Of a DNA stretch of 64,000 bases, positions 6,368 through 20,740 are shown piece by piece. The notes beneath the pieces are model-generated. The model searched no databases and had not been told where the DNA came from. It worked only from the letters and a program-made list of their open reading frames with translations. Source of the stretch: an uncultured Pseudomonadales bacterium. GTDB lineage: Bacteria > Pseudomonadota > Gammaproteobacteria > Pseudomonadales > Azotimanducaceae. Where the stretch lies: assembly GCA_958295875.1 (NCBI GenBank), contig OY282379.1:1488001-1552000 (forward strand), read 5' to 3'. Made by a program: the position numbers and the translations under genes. Numbering within the stretch: position 1 is the first letter of the stretch; the number at the start of each line of letters is the position of its first letter.

Positions 6368-7039
6368 TCACGTTGCCCCGCCCGCGTTCCCGTGGCTCCC
6401 GCACGCTTTCTCGTTGCCCGCGCCCGCCTTCTCGTTGCTCGCACCCGCCCGCCCAGCAAGCTGTTCCACAAGCTGCTGGCAAGCGCGGCCCCGATGGCTG
6501 ATCCGGTTCTTCTCGCCCGGCGCGAGTTCCGCTGCGGTGGCGCCGAGGGCCGGCACGAGGAAGTGCGGGTCGTAGCCGAATCCATTGGCGCCGCGCGGCG
6601 CATCGACAATGACGCCGTGCCACTCGCCGATGGCGATGATGGGCGCTGGGTCCAACGGGCCTTCAAGCCAAACCAAGGCGCAGTAGAAGGCGGCGCGCCG
6701 GTCTGCAACGCCGTTGAGCGCCGCGATGAGCTTCGCGTTGTTGTCTGCGGCGCTCGCGTCGGGCCCGGCGTAACGCGCCGAGCGAAGCCCAGGGGCGCCG
6801 CCCAACGCTGCCACCACCAACCCTGAGTCATCGCCAATGGCCGGATGGCCGGTGGCGCCAGCCGCATGCCGCGCCTTGATGAGCGCGTTCTCGACGAAGG
6901 TGAGCCCCGTTTCCTCCGGCGAGGCGACGCCAAACTCACCCATCAGGCGCAGGTCGATGCCCAGCGGCGCGAGCAATGCCTGAAACTCCCGCGCCTTGCC
7001 GGGGTTGGCGCTCGCCAGCACCGCGGTGGCGGTGGCCAC
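6368..7039 (-). CDS. rdgB: dITP/XTP pyrophosphatase (RdgB/HAM1)
   Basis: The enzyme hydrolyses non-canonical purine triphosphates such as dITP and XTP. It shows LASANPGKAREF, TFVENALIKARHAA, AIGDDSGLVV, GPDASAADNN, ANGFGYDPHF and the near-terminal KNRISHRGRA. The 223-residue length exceeds the usual 195-200. The excess is a low-complexity tail after QLVEQLAGR, with a seven-residue near repeat (GASNEKA, GAGNEKA), encoded by 21-base repeats at 6408-6449. The tail may be disordered, or the normal stop may have been lost. It follows DUF4426 after 5 bases. Confidence 0.93.
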   Translation of the reverse strand: MATATAVLASANPGKAREFQALLAPLGIDLRLMGEFGVASPEETGLTFVENALIKARHAAGATGHPAIGDDSGLVVAALGGAPGLRSARYAGPDASAADNNAKLIAALNGVADRRAAFYCALVWLEGPLDPAPIIAIGEWHGVIVDAPRGANGFGYDPHFLVPALGATAAELAPGEKNRISHRGRACQQLVEQLAGRAGASNEKAGAGNEKACGSHGNAGGAT

Positions 7040-7044
7040 GCGCG

Positions 7045-7485
7045 CTACTCCTCCCAGTGCAGCATCTGCTGGAAATGGACGCGGGCCGGCCCGTGCCCCG
7101 GCAAGTCTGCAACGATCTCGAAGCGCAATGTCTCCTGATGCTCATAGGTGAGCGCGGCCAAGTAGTAGATGGCGTCGCCTTCTGCCACGCGCCGGAAGCT
7201 CAAGGCGCGCTGTTGGCCGAGCAGGTTGGTCACATTGCCGGCCACCGGCGCCGCCAGCGCCGCCCCGGCGGCATCCAACACGGTAATGTTGACGAGCGCC
7301 TTGTCCCGGCCTCGCGTGATGCCGTAGCGCCGCGCGATCTCGGGCTGCAAGAACGTGGTGTTGAACACGACGTAGTGAAGTTCGATGTCACCGAAGACGG
7401 CCTTCTGCTCCGCCTGCGCCACCGCTGCCGCCAACAGGGCAAGGGTGCCGAGGAGCCGCGCCGCGCGGCGCCGGGAAGCGATCAC
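7045..7485 (-). CDS. DUF4426 family periplasmic protein
   Basis: This 146-residue protein starts at GTG 7485, overlapping the metW stop by four bases (GTGA). A hydrophobic N-terminal segment (LLGTLALLAAAVAQA) looks like a signal peptide. The mature part contains HYVVFNTTFLQPEIARRYGI and later LLGQQRALSF and HQETLRFEI. The family is found next to metW and metX in many Gammaproteobacteria and its function is unknown. Longer in-frame extensions would run through metW and are rejected. Confidence 0.8.
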   Translation of the reverse strand: MIASRRRAARLLGTLALLAAAVAQAEQKAVFGDIELHYVVFNTTFLQPEIARRYGITRGRDKALVNITVLDAAGAALAAPVAGNVTNLLGQQRALSFRRVAEGDAIYYLAALTYEHQETLRFEIVADLPGHGPARVHFQQMLHWEE

Positions 7486-8081
7486 TCCAAGCCTCGCGTG
7501 AGGCGATAGAACGCCGTTTGGCCCAACAGGTTCGGAAAGCGATTCACCAACGCGCGGCGCCGGTAGGCGTGATCGACCACGAAGCCATCGGCGATGGCCA
7601 CCCCCAAACTCTGGCACAGCGCCTCGAAATCCGCGACCGTGCAAAGGTGGATGTTCGGCGTCTCGAACCAAGTATGCGGCAGGTGCCGCGCCACCGGCAT
7701 GCGTCCCCGCGTCGCCAATTGCGCGCGGCAGCGCCAATGGCCGAAGTTCGGGAACGTGACGATGCATTCCAAGCCAATGCGCAGCATTTCCACGAGCAAG
7801 CGCGCCGGCGCGCGCACCGCCTGCAGCGTGTCCGTCATCAACACCATGTCGAAGCTGCCATCCGGGAACCGTTCCAAGCCATCGTTCAAGTCATGCTCGA
7901 TGACGTTCACGCCGGCGCGAATGCTGGCCGCGATCTTCTCCGCGTCGTTGTCCAGGCCATAGCCGGTGACGGCCTTCTCGCGCATGAGGTGGGCCAACAG
8001 CTCGCCACCGCCGCAGCCCAAGTCCAACACTTGGGCGCGCTCCGGCACCAGCTCGGCGATGATGCGCAATTCCGTTCTCAC
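7482..8081 (-). CDS. metW: Methionine biosynthesis protein MetW
   Basis: The 199-residue class I methyltransferase-like protein has the SAM-binding motif [15 protein letters not shown], the acidic YGLDNDAEK and EHDLNDGL, and the family pattern [15 protein letters not shown]. MetW is co-encoded with MetX and is thought to be required for, or to stimulate, homoserine acylation. The start is GTG 8081, overlapping the metX TGA as GTGA, which implies translational coupling. The larger open frame upstream is antisense/shadow within metX. Confidence 0.9.
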   Translation of the reverse strand: MRTELRIIAELVPERAQVLDLGCGGGELLAHLMREKAVTGYGLDNDAEKIAASIRAGVNVIEHDLNDGLERFPDGSFDMVLMTDTLQAVRAPARLLVEMLRIGLECIVTFPNFGHWRCRAQLATRGRMPVARHLPHTWFETPNIHLCTVADFEALCQSLGVAIADGFVVDHAYRRRALVNRFPNLLGQTAFYRLTRGLE

Positions 8082-9244
8082 CCTTGCCCGCACTCCTCGG
8101 CCACGCCACGGAGGTAGGTGGACAGCACGTTCAGGTATCTCGGCACGTTCAAGAGGAAGGAATCGTGCCCTTGGGTGGCTTCGATGCGAGCGCTCACGAC
8201 ATCCTTGCCGGCAGCCACCAAGGCATCCACGATCTCCTCGGAGCGTTCCGGCGCGAAACGCCAATCCGTGGAAAAAGAGACGACGAGGAAGCGGCAGCGG
8301 GCACCGGACAAGGCGCGCACGAGATCGTCGCCATAGTCCCGCGCTGGGTCGAAGTAGTCCAACGCGCGCGTCATCAACAGGTAGGTGTTGGCGTCGAATG
8401 TCCTGGCGAACACCTGCCCTTGGTGGTGCAGGTAACTTTCCACTTGGAACTCCACCCCATGCCCAGAGCCGATGTCGCCAGACTTGAGCTCGCGGCCGAA
8501 CTTGTTGCCCATGCTGTCGTCGGAGAGGTAGGTGACATGACCGAGCATCCGCGCAAGCATCAGCCCACGATTCGGGTTGACGCCGGCCTTCACATAGTGG
8601 CCGCCACGAAAATCTGGGTCGGTCAGGATCGCTTGGCGCGCGATTTCGTTGAAGGCGATGTTCTGCGCGGAGAGCTTCGAGGCGCAGGCGATGAGCAGCG
8701 CATGGCGGATGCGCTCCGGGAAGTCGATGGCCCACTGCATGGCTTGCATGCCGCCCAAGCTGCCACCCACCACCGCGGCAAAGGCGTTGATGCCAAGTTC
8801 GTCGGCGAGCATCGTCTGCGCCAGCACCCAGTCCTTCACGGTGACGGTCGGGAACGTGGGGCCATAGGGTTCGCCCGTGGCGGCGTCCGTTGAACGCGGG
8901 CCCGTGCTGCCGTCGCAACCGCCCAAGTTGTTCAGGCTGACGACGAAGAACCGATTGGTGTCGATGGGCTTGCCGGGGCCGATGCAGACATCCCACCAAC
9001 CGGGCCGCTTGTCCCGCTCGGTGTGATAGCCGGCCGCATGGTGGTTGCCAGAGAGCGCGTGGCAGATCAGCACGGCGTTGGAGCGGGCGCCGTTCAACGC
9101 CCCATAGGTCTCGTAGACCAGCTCAAACTCGCCCAGCCGAGCGCCAGACTGCAGCGTGATGGAATCGAAGCGCGCCGTCTCCGGCGTCACCAAGCCCACG
9201 GAATCCGACGGCAGCGCCACGGGAGCCTCCGCTCCATCCTGCAA
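8078..9244 (-). CDS. metX: Homoserine O-acyltransferase MetX
   Basis: The 388-residue alpha/beta-hydrolase enzyme catalyses the first committed step of methionine synthesis. Features are the nucleophile elbow GGSLGGMQA (catalytic Ser), [24 protein letters not shown], and the C-terminal Asp and His of STDWRFAP and [10 protein letters not shown]. Acyl donor choice (acetyl- or succinyl-CoA) cannot be read safely from motifs; many proteobacterial MetX proteins use succinyl-CoA. It is the first gene of the metX-metW-DUF4426-rdgB-hemW minus-strand operon, so the operon promoter should lie in 9245-9717. Confidence 0.93.
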   Translation of the reverse strand: MQDGAEAPVALPSDSVGLVTPETARFDSITLQSGARLGEFELVYETYGALNGARSNAVLICHALSGNHHAAGYHTERDKRPGWWDVCIGPGKPIDTNRFFVVSLNNLGGCDGSTGPRSTDAATGEPYGPTFPTVTVKDWVLAQTMLADELGINAFAAVVGGSLGGMQAMQWAIDFPERIRHALLIACASKLSAQNIAFNEIARQAILTDPDFRGGHYVKAGVNPNRGLMLARMLGHVTYLSDDSMGNKFGRELKSGDIGSGHGVEFQVESYLHHQGQVFARTFDANTYLLMTRALDYFDPARDYGDDLVRALSGARCRFLVVSFSTDWRFAPERSEEIVDALVAAGKDVVSARIEATQGHDSFLLNVPRYLNVLSTYLRGVAEECGQG

Positions 9245-9717
9245 AAGTGCCTTGGTGCGACATTCTAGTGCCCCGGCGCCGCCAGCGCCTTGTGGCCGGA
9301 CGCGCCGGACGGACGAAGGCGGCTGTGCTCAAGGCGGCGCAGAGGTTGGAAACGGTGTCGAAATGGCGGAATCGCGCCACTTTCCGGTGGTTCCCCGCCC
9401 AGCGGCTCACCCTAGCCGCGGCACCATCCAGAAGGCGCTGATCCCGCGCTGATCCCGCAAGGCGCATTGCCGCAGTAACACCCAGCGCGTATTGTTGTGC
9501 CCTTGCGTCATATCTGGGCGGCAGCGTTCGTTGCGTTCCGATGTGCATGGACGCTGGGTGGAGCGGACGTGGCGCCGTCGATCAAGGGCCGAATCGCCGC
9601 CGCGTCCTCGGGGCAGGTTGGCAAAAGAGCGCCGATGCGATGTGGGGCAGCGCCCGGCACGCAATGAGGATGCGCGCCGCGGCGCGGCGCTTCGCCGCCT
9701 TCTGCCGTGGCTGCAAG
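9245..9717. other. Divergent intergenic region, metX / GT39
   Basis: About 470 bases separate the metX start from the best start of the next gene. A frame from 9541 is open in front of that gene but has no membrane or family signature. The stretch should hold divergent promoters, but I find no convincing -35/-10 pair. It contains an 11-base tandem repeat (9435-9456). Confidence 0.5.
9435..9456. repeat. Tandem 11-base repeat
   Basis: GCGCTGATCCC occurs twice without a gap (9435-9445 and 9446-9456) upstream of metX. It may be a simple duplication or a pair of binding sites. Confidence 0.6.
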
Positions 9718-11619
9718 ATGCGTCCTCACCATGCGTACCATGCGGCTTGCGTCGCGTTGCTCGTCGCCGCGGCTGCGCTGCGCTTTCATGACCTTTCGGA
9801 GAAGTCTCTGCGGCATGACGAAGCGGCAGCGGCCAATCTCTCGAGGGAAGCGCTCTCGGAAGTCATCGATGGCAACCGTCGCTACCACTCCTCGCCGATC
9901 CTGTATCCGTTGGTGCTGCACGCGGTGCAGAAAGTCGAGAGCACGCCCTTCAGCATCCGCATCGTGCCGGCGGTCGCGAGCGTCCTCACCGTCGCCGCGC
10001 TGCTCTTCCTGCTGCCGCGCTTAGGGGTCGCCAAGGGCACCGCGTTTCTGGCGGCCCTGCTCGCCACGCTTTCCGTTGGAGCGATCTCGCACGCGCAGGA
10101 TGCGCGTGAATACTCCATCGACGCGCTCCTTGCCGTGTTGATGATGGCGGGGCTGCTGTGGCATCTGCGGGACGGCAGGAGAGCCTTGCTCTGCGTTTCT
10201 CTGTTCCTCGCGCCGTTGGTGCAGTACGGCCTTGTTCTGTTCGGCGTCGCGGTCCTGGCCGCAGCCATGGTTCACCGCTGCGATCATTGGCAACGCCGGA
10301 TGAAGAGGCTCCGCCAGTGGGCCAAGCTGCGCATGGCCTTGGCTTGGCCCGCAGCCTGCTTTCTGGCGGGGTGCGCCACGAGCTACCTAGCCACTGTGCG
10401 CTACCAATGGCATAACCCGGATTTCGCCGCGGATGGCCCTCTCCAAAGACACTTCTTTCAGGGACAGTTCGATGCCCGCTCGATCTTTGAGTTCTCGATT
10501 GACCGGATTTGGAGTTTGTTGACGCATCACCTGCCGCCGGTTGTTGCGATGGCGGCGCTGGTCGCATTCGCGATTGTCTTGGCCGCAAGCATTCTTGGGA
10601 AAAGCCGAGGAACGCCGCAGGCCCGCGCCGTCTTGGTTGTGTTCTCTTTCAGCATCGCCATCGCCGTCGCCGCCGTCTTGCTGGGGCTGTATCCGATTGG
10701 GCTCATGCGCCACGCCATCTATCTGGGGCCGATCGTCTTTCTGGCGGTGGGCGTCGCGTTCCATCGGACAGCGGATGTCCTGTCCTCGCTCACGCGGCGG
10801 AGCTGGTCGGTGCCCGCGCTGTTCGTCATGACGGGCGCGACGGCGCTGGCCGGGGTGAACAACATCCGGGAGGACAGCCCGTACCAAGCAAGCGAAGACG
10901 TGAAGTCCGTGCTTGCGGTGTTGAAGGAAGAGGTGCGGGAAGAGGACACGGTCTATCTCGGCTGGGGGGCGGCCCCAACCGCCCAGTTCTATCTAATGGA
11001 AGAGGGGAAGCCGGCCAATTATCACTATGGAACCGCCGGCTGGTGCTGGCGCTCTCTGAATGCATGCCTTCGCGAGATGGCTGATCTGGCCTTTCGGCCC
11101 GGCGGCAGAATCTGGTTTGTCGATCTGCGTCTGCCAATGGCCGAGTTGGAAGAGGCCTTGCCCGATGTTTCGATCGAGGAGGTCGTTTCCAGTGGCTGGT
11201 CCAGCCTCTATCTCATTGAAGATGCCGAAGCCTTGATGAACCTTCACGCCACCGTTGTGGTGAAGGACATCGAGGCGATCTTGACCCGCCAGCCGTCAAT
11301 CCGCTCCACCTTCGACGTCCATCTCAGCGAGGACACATTGATCTACTCCAAGGCGCCGTGCGGCGCCGGGGACATGCGGGACACATTCTTCCTGCACGTT
11401 GACCCGGCGGACGCGAGCGACCTGCCCGAACACCGCCGGCGGCACGGCTTTGACAACCTCGACTTCCGCTTCAACGGCCCCGGCGTCCGTCGGCTTCGGT
11501 TCGCCGAGCGGTGCGCGGCCCTGCGAGAGCTTCCCGACTACGACTTCGTTGGCATTCGCACAGGCCAGTACAACGATGAAGGCCCCCTCTGGATCGGCGA
11601 GTTGCGCTTTGACGGGTAG
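9718..11619 (+). CDS. GT39-like multi-pass membrane glycosyltransferase
   Basis: The protein is about 633 residues from ATG 9718; in-frame ATGs at 9541, 9634, 9664 and 9670 are alternatives. I chose 9718 because the first hydrophobic helix (ACVALLVAAAALRF) follows at once; no clear ribosome site decides. After helix one comes LSEKSLRHDEA, the acidic loop position typical of ArnT/PMT-type (GT-C fold) transferases that use polyprenyl-phosphate sugars. Eight or more further hydrophobic helices follow to about residue 390. A soluble tail of about 240 residues contains LGWGAAPTAQFYLMEEG. It is inserted between metX and yggT, which lie close together in Pseudomonas-like genomes. The acceptor is unknown. 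Confidence 0.7.
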   Translation: MRPHHAYHAACVALLVAAAALRFHDLSEKSLRHDEAAAANLSREALSEVIDGNRRYHSSPILYPLVLHAVQKVESTPFSIRIVPAVASVLTVAALLFLLPRLGVAKGTAFLAALLATLSVGAISHAQDAREYSIDALLAVLMMAGLLWHLRDGRRALLCVSLFLAPLVQYGLVLFGVAVLAAAMVHRCDHWQRRMKRLRQWAKLRMALAWPAACFLAGCATSYLATVRYQWHNPDFAADGPLQRHFFQGQFDARSIFEFSIDRIWSLLTHHLPPVVAMAALVAFAIVLAASILGKSRGTPQARAVLVVFSFSIAIAVAAVLLGLYPIGLMRHAIYLGPIVFLAVGVAFHRTADVLSSLTRRSWSVPALFVMTGATALAGVNNIREDSPYQASEDVKSVLAVLKEEVREEDTVYLGWGAAPTAQFYLMEEGKPANYHYGTAGWCWRSLNACLREMADLAFRPGGRIWFVDLRLPMAELEEALPDVSIEEVVSSGWSSLYLIEDAEALMNLHATVVVKDIEAILTRQPSIRSTFDVHLSEDTLIYSKAPCGAGDMRDTFFLHVDPADASDLPEHRRRHGFDNLDFRFNGPGVRRLRFAERCAALRELPDYDFVGIRTGQYNDEGPLWIGELRFDG

Positions 11620-11668
11620 CCGGGGCAGCGCCTCCTAGCCGGCGTCGCAGGGAACGGCGGAAAGGGCG

Positions 11669-12238
11669 CTAGAACAGCATCCGAAACAGCCCCGGCAAGA
11701 AGAAGCGTTGCACCAACCCGAGCGCCAAGAACACCACGAGGGGTGAGAGGTCCAGCCCGCCGAGCGGCGGCAGCACCCGTCGCGCCGGGGCCAAGAGCGG
11801 CTCGCACACTTCCTGCAGCAGCGCCACGATGGGATTGTGCCCGGCGCCGAGCAGCGAGGCGATGATGGTGAGGAAGAGCACCACCCAATAGAAGCTCAAG
11901 AAGAGATCCAGCGTGCTGTAAACGCCGCCGGCGACGGCGCCCACTCCCAAGCCATGCATCGCGACCATCTCGGCGGCCACGCCACCGCCCCCGCCAGTGG
12001 CCGCGATGATGGCGATGTTGACGAGCCACGTCGCCACGAAGGCGGCGGAATCCAAGTTCTGATAGCTCGGAATGATGCGCCGCAGGGGGTTCAGCACCGG
12101 GTCGGTGTAGCGCACGATGCCCTGCGAGATCGGGTTGTAGAAATCCGCCCGCGTCGCCTGCAGGATGAAGCGAGCAAGGAACAGCACAGCCAACGCCCGC
12201 AGCGCGAACTGCACAATGAATAGGATCGGATCACCCAT
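11669..12238 (-). CDS. yggT: YggT family integral membrane protein
   Basis: The 189-residue protein has two copies of the YGGT unit. Each has a hydrophobic helix followed by a P-rich pattern: YTDPVLNPLRRIIPSYQNLD in the first half and VCEPLLAPARRVLPPLGGLD in the second. The family is implicated in osmotic or ion stress and envelope functions, without a defined activity. Its ATG overlaps the proC stop (TGATG), and the order yggS-proC-yggT is conserved in Gammaproteobacteria. Confidence 0.9.
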   Translation of the reverse strand: MGDPILFIVQFALRALAVLFLARFILQATRADFYNPISQGIVRYTDPVLNPLRRIIPSYQNLDSAAFVATWLVNIAIIAATGGGGGVAAEMVAMHGLGVGAVAGGVYSTLDLFLSFYWVVLFLTIIASLLGAGHNPIVALLQEVCEPLLAPARRVLPPLGGLDLSPLVVFLALGLVQRFFLPGLFRMLF

Positions 12239-13041
12239 CAGGTTTGCGTCCCGAACTCGGCAGCCAACTCCCGCGACCGTTCGCGAGCGCCAAACATGGC
12301 AGCGCGGAACGCCGCTCGGGCACCGTGGGCTTCGAGTATAGAGAGCGCGCGCTCCGTTGTGCCACCTGGGGAAGTGACGCGCGCCCGCAGCGTTGCGGGG
12401 TCGACATCGCCCGCGCCGGCCATGCGCCCCGCGCCGAGCGCGGTCGCCACGGCCAAGCGCCGCGCCACGTCCGCCTCCAAACCAAGCGCCACGCCGGCTT
12501 CGATCATGCTTTCCAAGAGCAAAAAGAAGTAGGCGGGGCCGCTGCCCGAAAGCGCCGTGACGGCATCGAGGTGGCGCTCATCGTCGAACCAAACCACTTC
12601 GCCGCCGGCGGCTAGGATGCGCTGCGCCAAGCCGCGTTGCGCTGGGCTGACGTGGGCATTGGCGACGGCGCCGGTGATGCCGGCACCGATGAGGGCGGGC
12701 GTGTTCGGCATGCAGCGCACCACGGGTTGGCCGGGGGATGTCAACGCGCCGAGGGCGCCGAGCCGAGCGCCGGCGGCAATCGACACCACCAACTGGCCAA
12801 CCTGCGGTTGCGCCTCGCGCAGCGCCGCGGCCAGCACTTGCGGCTTAACGGCCAGCACGATGGCCGCCGCATCCGCCGCGGCGGCGGCGTTGTCGGCCTC
12901 CGTGGCGACGCCTTCGAACCGCGCCAACTGCGCCGGGAGCGGGTCCGCCACCACGATGTCGAACCCCGCATCTGCGCTGCGCAGCCCATGTACCAGCGCG
13001 AACGCCATGTTGCCGCCGCCGATGAAGGCAATGCGCGTCAC
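12238..13041 (-). CDS. proC: Pyrroline-5-carboxylate reductase
   Basis: ProC makes L-proline from pyrroline-5-carboxylate using NAD(P)H. The 267-residue product starts at GTG 13041 with GAGGAG seven bases upstream. It opens with the Rossmann motif IAFIGGGNMAFALVHGL and contains VLAVKPQVL, RCMPNTPALIG, and the family signature near the end, ARVTSPGGTTERAL. The open frame runs further upstream into yggS and is not needed. It follows yggS after two bases and overlaps yggT by one. Confidence 0.95.
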   Translation of the reverse strand: MTRIAFIGGGNMAFALVHGLRSADAGFDIVVADPLPAQLARFEGVATEADNAAAAADAAAIVLAVKPQVLAAALREAQPQVGQLVVSIAAGARLGALGALTSPGQPVVRCMPNTPALIGAGITGAVANAHVSPAQRGLAQRILAAGGEVVWFDDERHLDAVTALSGSGPAYFFLLLESMIEAGVALGLEADVARRLAVATALGAGRMAGAGDVDPATLRARVTSPGGTTERALSILEAHGARAAFRAAMFGARERSRELAAEFGTQT

Positions 13042-13043
13042 TC

Positions 13044-13742
13044 TCAGCTCCTCGCCGCGGCATGGCGCGGCAGCCGTGGCCCAAAGATCGCCGTGCCGAT
13101 ACGCACGCATGTGGCCCCGGCGGCCACCGCCTCAACGTAGTCTTCGCTCATGCCCATGGAAAGCGTGTCCCAAAGCGCTCCGCCCGCTGCTCGATGCGCC
13201 TCGAACAGCGCCACCATGCGTTTGAAGCTGGGCCGCGTTGCAGCGGCCTGCTCACGCTGGGCTGGCAGCGCCATCAGGCCGCGCAAGCGTAGCTGGTCGA
13301 GCTCGCGGATGCCTTCGAGCAAGGGCCCAAGCGCCTCCGGCGCAACGCCGGCCTTGCTCCCCTCGCCGTCGATGTTCACCTGCACGCAAACGTTGAGCGG
13401 GGCGAGGCCATCGCGGGCGCGGTGCAGCCGCTGCGCGACGCCCAACCGATCCACGCTGTGTACCCATTGGAAGTGTCGCCCGATGTCCCGCGCCTTGTTG
13501 GACTGGATGGCGCCGATGAAGTGCCACACGAGGCCACGCCCGGCGAGTGCTTGCATCTTCGGCAGCGCCTCCTGCAGGTAGTTCTCGCCGAAGTCCGTGA
13601 CGCCGGCCGTCGCCACCGCCGCCACTTCCGCCGCGGAGCGCGTCTTCGACACAGCCACCAAGCGCACACCGGCGCGACCGGCGGCGGCGCGGCGCAGGTT
13701 GGCTTGAACGGCAGCGACGGAAACCACGCTCGAACCTGCCAC
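13044..13742 (-). CDS. yggS: YggS family PLP-binding homeostasis protein
   Basis: The 232-residue PLPBP-type protein has the PLP-lysine motif LVAVSKTRSAAEV, then FGENYLQEA, WHFIGAIQSNKAR, VCVQVNIDGEGSKAG, RGLMALP and the C-terminal LSMGMSEDYVEAVAAGAT-type signature followed by RIGTAIFG. It has no known catalytic reaction and controls the free pyridoxal phosphate pool. It is the first gene of the yggS-proC-yggT minus-strand operon and is divergent from pilT across 212 bases, as in Pseudomonas. Confidence 0.94.
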   Translation of the reverse strand: MAGSSVVSVAAVQANLRRAAAGRAGVRLVAVSKTRSAAEVAAVATAGVTDFGENYLQEALPKMQALAGRGLVWHFIGAIQSNKARDIGRHFQWVHSVDRLGVAQRLHRARDGLAPLNVCVQVNIDGEGSKAGVAPEALGPLLEGIRELDQLRLRGLMALPAQREQAAATRPSFKRMVALFEAHRAAGGALWDTLSMGMSEDYVEAVAAGATCVRIGTAIFGPRLPRHAAARS

Positions 13743-13954
13743 AAAGATGGCAGTTTACAACCCATCTGCCCGGCGCCCGGCACTGCTGGACGCCGACGCC
13801 GGGCGTTCTCGCCCGCGCCTTGAACGCGGCAGGCCAATCGCCCACATGCCGCGGCGCCACTGGCGCACGCCAATGTGGGATGGCTGCCCTAGGGCGGGCA
13901 CGGATCAAGGCATACGATGCGCGGCGAGTTTGCTCAAGGCTTGAAGGTTCCTCC

Positions 13955-14992
13955 ATGCGCATCGCGGAATTGCTGCAATCGAGCGTTGACGCCGGCGCGT
14001 CGGATTTACATGTGTCCGCCGGCTTGCCGCCGCTCGCAAGGGTGGACGGCGAACTGAAGCGCCTCGACGTGGCCCCGCTCTCGCCAACACAGGCGGCGCA
14101 ACTCGTCACAGAGCCGATGGACGCCGCCCAGCGCGCCGCGTTCGAGCAATTCCACGAAGCAGACTTCGCCTGTGAAACGGGCAGCGGGCGCTTTCGCGTC
14201 AACGCGTTTCGCCATGAGCGTGGGGCAGCAGCCGCCTTCCGCGCCATCCCGACGCGCGTGCCGAGCCTTGAAGCGCTCGGCTGCGGGCCGGTGTTCGAGC
14301 AGATCGCGGGCTACCGCAACGGGTTGGTGCTCGTGACGGGGCCGACGGGCAGCGGCAAGAGCACCACCGTCGCCGCCCTCATCGATTTCATCAACAGCAG
14401 CCGCCGCGAGCACATCCTCACCATCGAAGACCCCATCGAGTTCCTCCACGATAGCCGCCAGTGCCTCGTCAGCCAGCGCCAAGTGCATCGGCACACCTTG
14501 AGTTTCGATGCCGCGCTGCGAGCGGCCCTGCGGGAAGATCCAGACGTCATCCTCGTCGGCGAGCTGCGCGACGCGGAAACCATCCGCCTCGCCTTGACGG
14601 CCGCGGAGACGGGGCACCTCGTGTTCGGCACGTTGCACACGCAATCCGCGGCGAACACCATCGCGCGCATCGTGGATGTGTTTTCGGCGGACGAACGGCG
14701 GGCGGTGCGCTCGGCGGTGGCCGAATCCTTGCAGGCGGTGGTTGCGCAGGTGCTGCTGCGGCGCCGCGGTGGCGGCCGGGTGGCGGCCCACGAGGTGATG
14801 ATCGCCACCCCGGCCATCCGCAACCTCATCCGCGAGGATCAGCCGGCGCAGATGGCCTCCGCCATCCAGACTGGCGCGGCGTGGGGCATGCAAACCTTGG
14901 AGCAAAGCCGCCGAGACCTTGCGCGGCGCGGGCTCATCGCCTTCAAAGAAGGCGCGGGGCCGCCCGGCGGGCCGGGCGGGCGGCGTCCATAG
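13955..14992 (+). CDS. pilT: Type IV pilus twitching motility ATPase PilT
   Basis: The 345-residue retraction ATPase shows N-terminal ASDLHVSAGLPPLARVDGE, Walker A GPTGSGKST (about residue 128), Asp box ILTIEDPIEF, Walker B DPDVILVGELRD, His box TGHLVFGTLHT and the PilT-specific AIRNLIRE. ATG 13955 starts directly before the conserved N-terminus, while an earlier ATG at 13820 gives an unrelated lead. The C-terminal tail after RGLIAF is Gly/Pro/Arg-rich. Other pilus genes are outside the window, and PilT is commonly encoded apart from them beside yggS. PilU is a less likely alternative. Confidence 0.93.
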   Translation: MRIAELLQSSVDAGASDLHVSAGLPPLARVDGELKRLDVAPLSPTQAAQLVTEPMDAAQRAAFEQFHEADFACETGSGRFRVNAFRHERGAAAAFRAIPTRVPSLEALGCGPVFEQIAGYRNGLVLVTGPTGSGKSTTVAALIDFINSSRREHILTIEDPIEFLHDSRQCLVSQRQVHRHTLSFDAALRAALREDPDVILVGELRDAETIRLALTAAETGHLVFGTLHTQSAANTIARIVDVFSADERRAVRSAVAESLQAVVAQVLLRRRGGGRVAAHEVMIATPAIRNLIREDQPAQMASAIQTGAAWGMQTLEQSRRDLARRGLIAFKEGAGPPGGPGGRRP

Positions 14993-15029
14993 CAGCGGCC
15001 CGCCGCCGCAACCGCTTCCGCCGGCCCGT

Positions 15030-19938
<4,909 letters not shown>

Positions 19939-19960
19939 CTAAGCGCCGCGCACGCTGCCG

Positions 19961-20428
19961 TCATGTTTCATGCGCGAGCACCCGCTGATCCGTTGCGACG
20001 CCATGCGCCAAGCACGCCGCCAAGAACTCGCCAAAGAACTGATTCACCTGCGCTTTTTCGTCCCGATGCCGCATGCGGGGGTTCGGGTAGTCGTACACGG
20101 CCTTGAAGCCCCGCTGGTGCTGACACTCTATCACCTCAGCGCAGCGCGCGTCGTGATAGATGCGGATGGCGAAGCGCAGGCCATCGCGCCCGGGCGCGAA
20201 GCCAGGCCAGCCGAGCGGAGCGTCTTGCGTCACCCGAATCACCGTGGTGTAGCGGTGGCGATTGGCCACCTCGAACCGCACGCGCGGTTCGCCGCCGCCC
20301 AAGGACAAGCGGAAGGAGCGGCCATCACAGCCCTGGATGTCCGGCATGAGCCGCATCAGACGCGCATAGTTCGCTTCGCACTCTGCGAGGTGCGCCGCGA
20401 GGTCCATGACGTAACGTCTTCGCTTCAC
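19961..20428 (-). CDS. DUF1249 (YqiB-like) protein
   Basis: The 155-residue protein starts at GTG 20428 with KRRRYVMDLAAHLAECEANY, matching where E. coli YqiB begins; an in-frame ATG at 20407 is the alternative. It keeps the family pattern RYTTVIRVTQ, RIYHDARCAEVI and YDYPNPRMRHRDEKAQVNQF. Function is unknown. It is first in the operon with cpdA, parE and parC and divergent from tolC, the same neighbourhood as yqiB in enterobacteria. Confidence 0.88.
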   Translation of the reverse strand: MKRRRYVMDLAAHLAECEANYARLMRLMPDIQGCDGRSFRLSLGGGEPRVRFEVANRHRYTTVIRVTQDAPLGWPGFAPGRDGLRFAIRIYHDARCAEVIECQHQRGFKAVYDYPNPRMRHRDEKAQVNQFFGEFLAACLAHGVATDQRVLAHET

Positions 20429-20740
20429 TGGTCTGCCGACACCCATCCTGCCGTTGCGTGGGAGAAACCGGAGCGTTCCGCCCAACGCGCTTTCGCAATT
20501 CAATGTAACCAAAGCGGCGCGACGATTAAAGCCTAGCGCGAACATGGCCCGCGAAGCGCCTCACCCCAGCCGCGCCCTGCGGAAACGGGGAACAAGGCGC
20601 GAGGGCGTTGTCCCACGCAAATTGCATCTTCCGCTGAGGAGGTGGGGCGAACGGCTTTGTTAAACTCGCGGCAAGTCGGGTGACGGCTGCCCGCCTGGCG
20701 CTCCCGCGCGCCACGCCCGAAATCAAACAGGAGAGGCTCG
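20429..20740. other. Divergent intergenic region, DUF1249 operon / tolC
   Basis: These 312 bases should carry divergent promoters. A clear ribosome site for tolC (CAGGAGAGG, ending seven bases before ATG 20741) is visible. I find no convincing -35/-10 pair or operator palindrome, and no gene. Confidence 0.5.
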
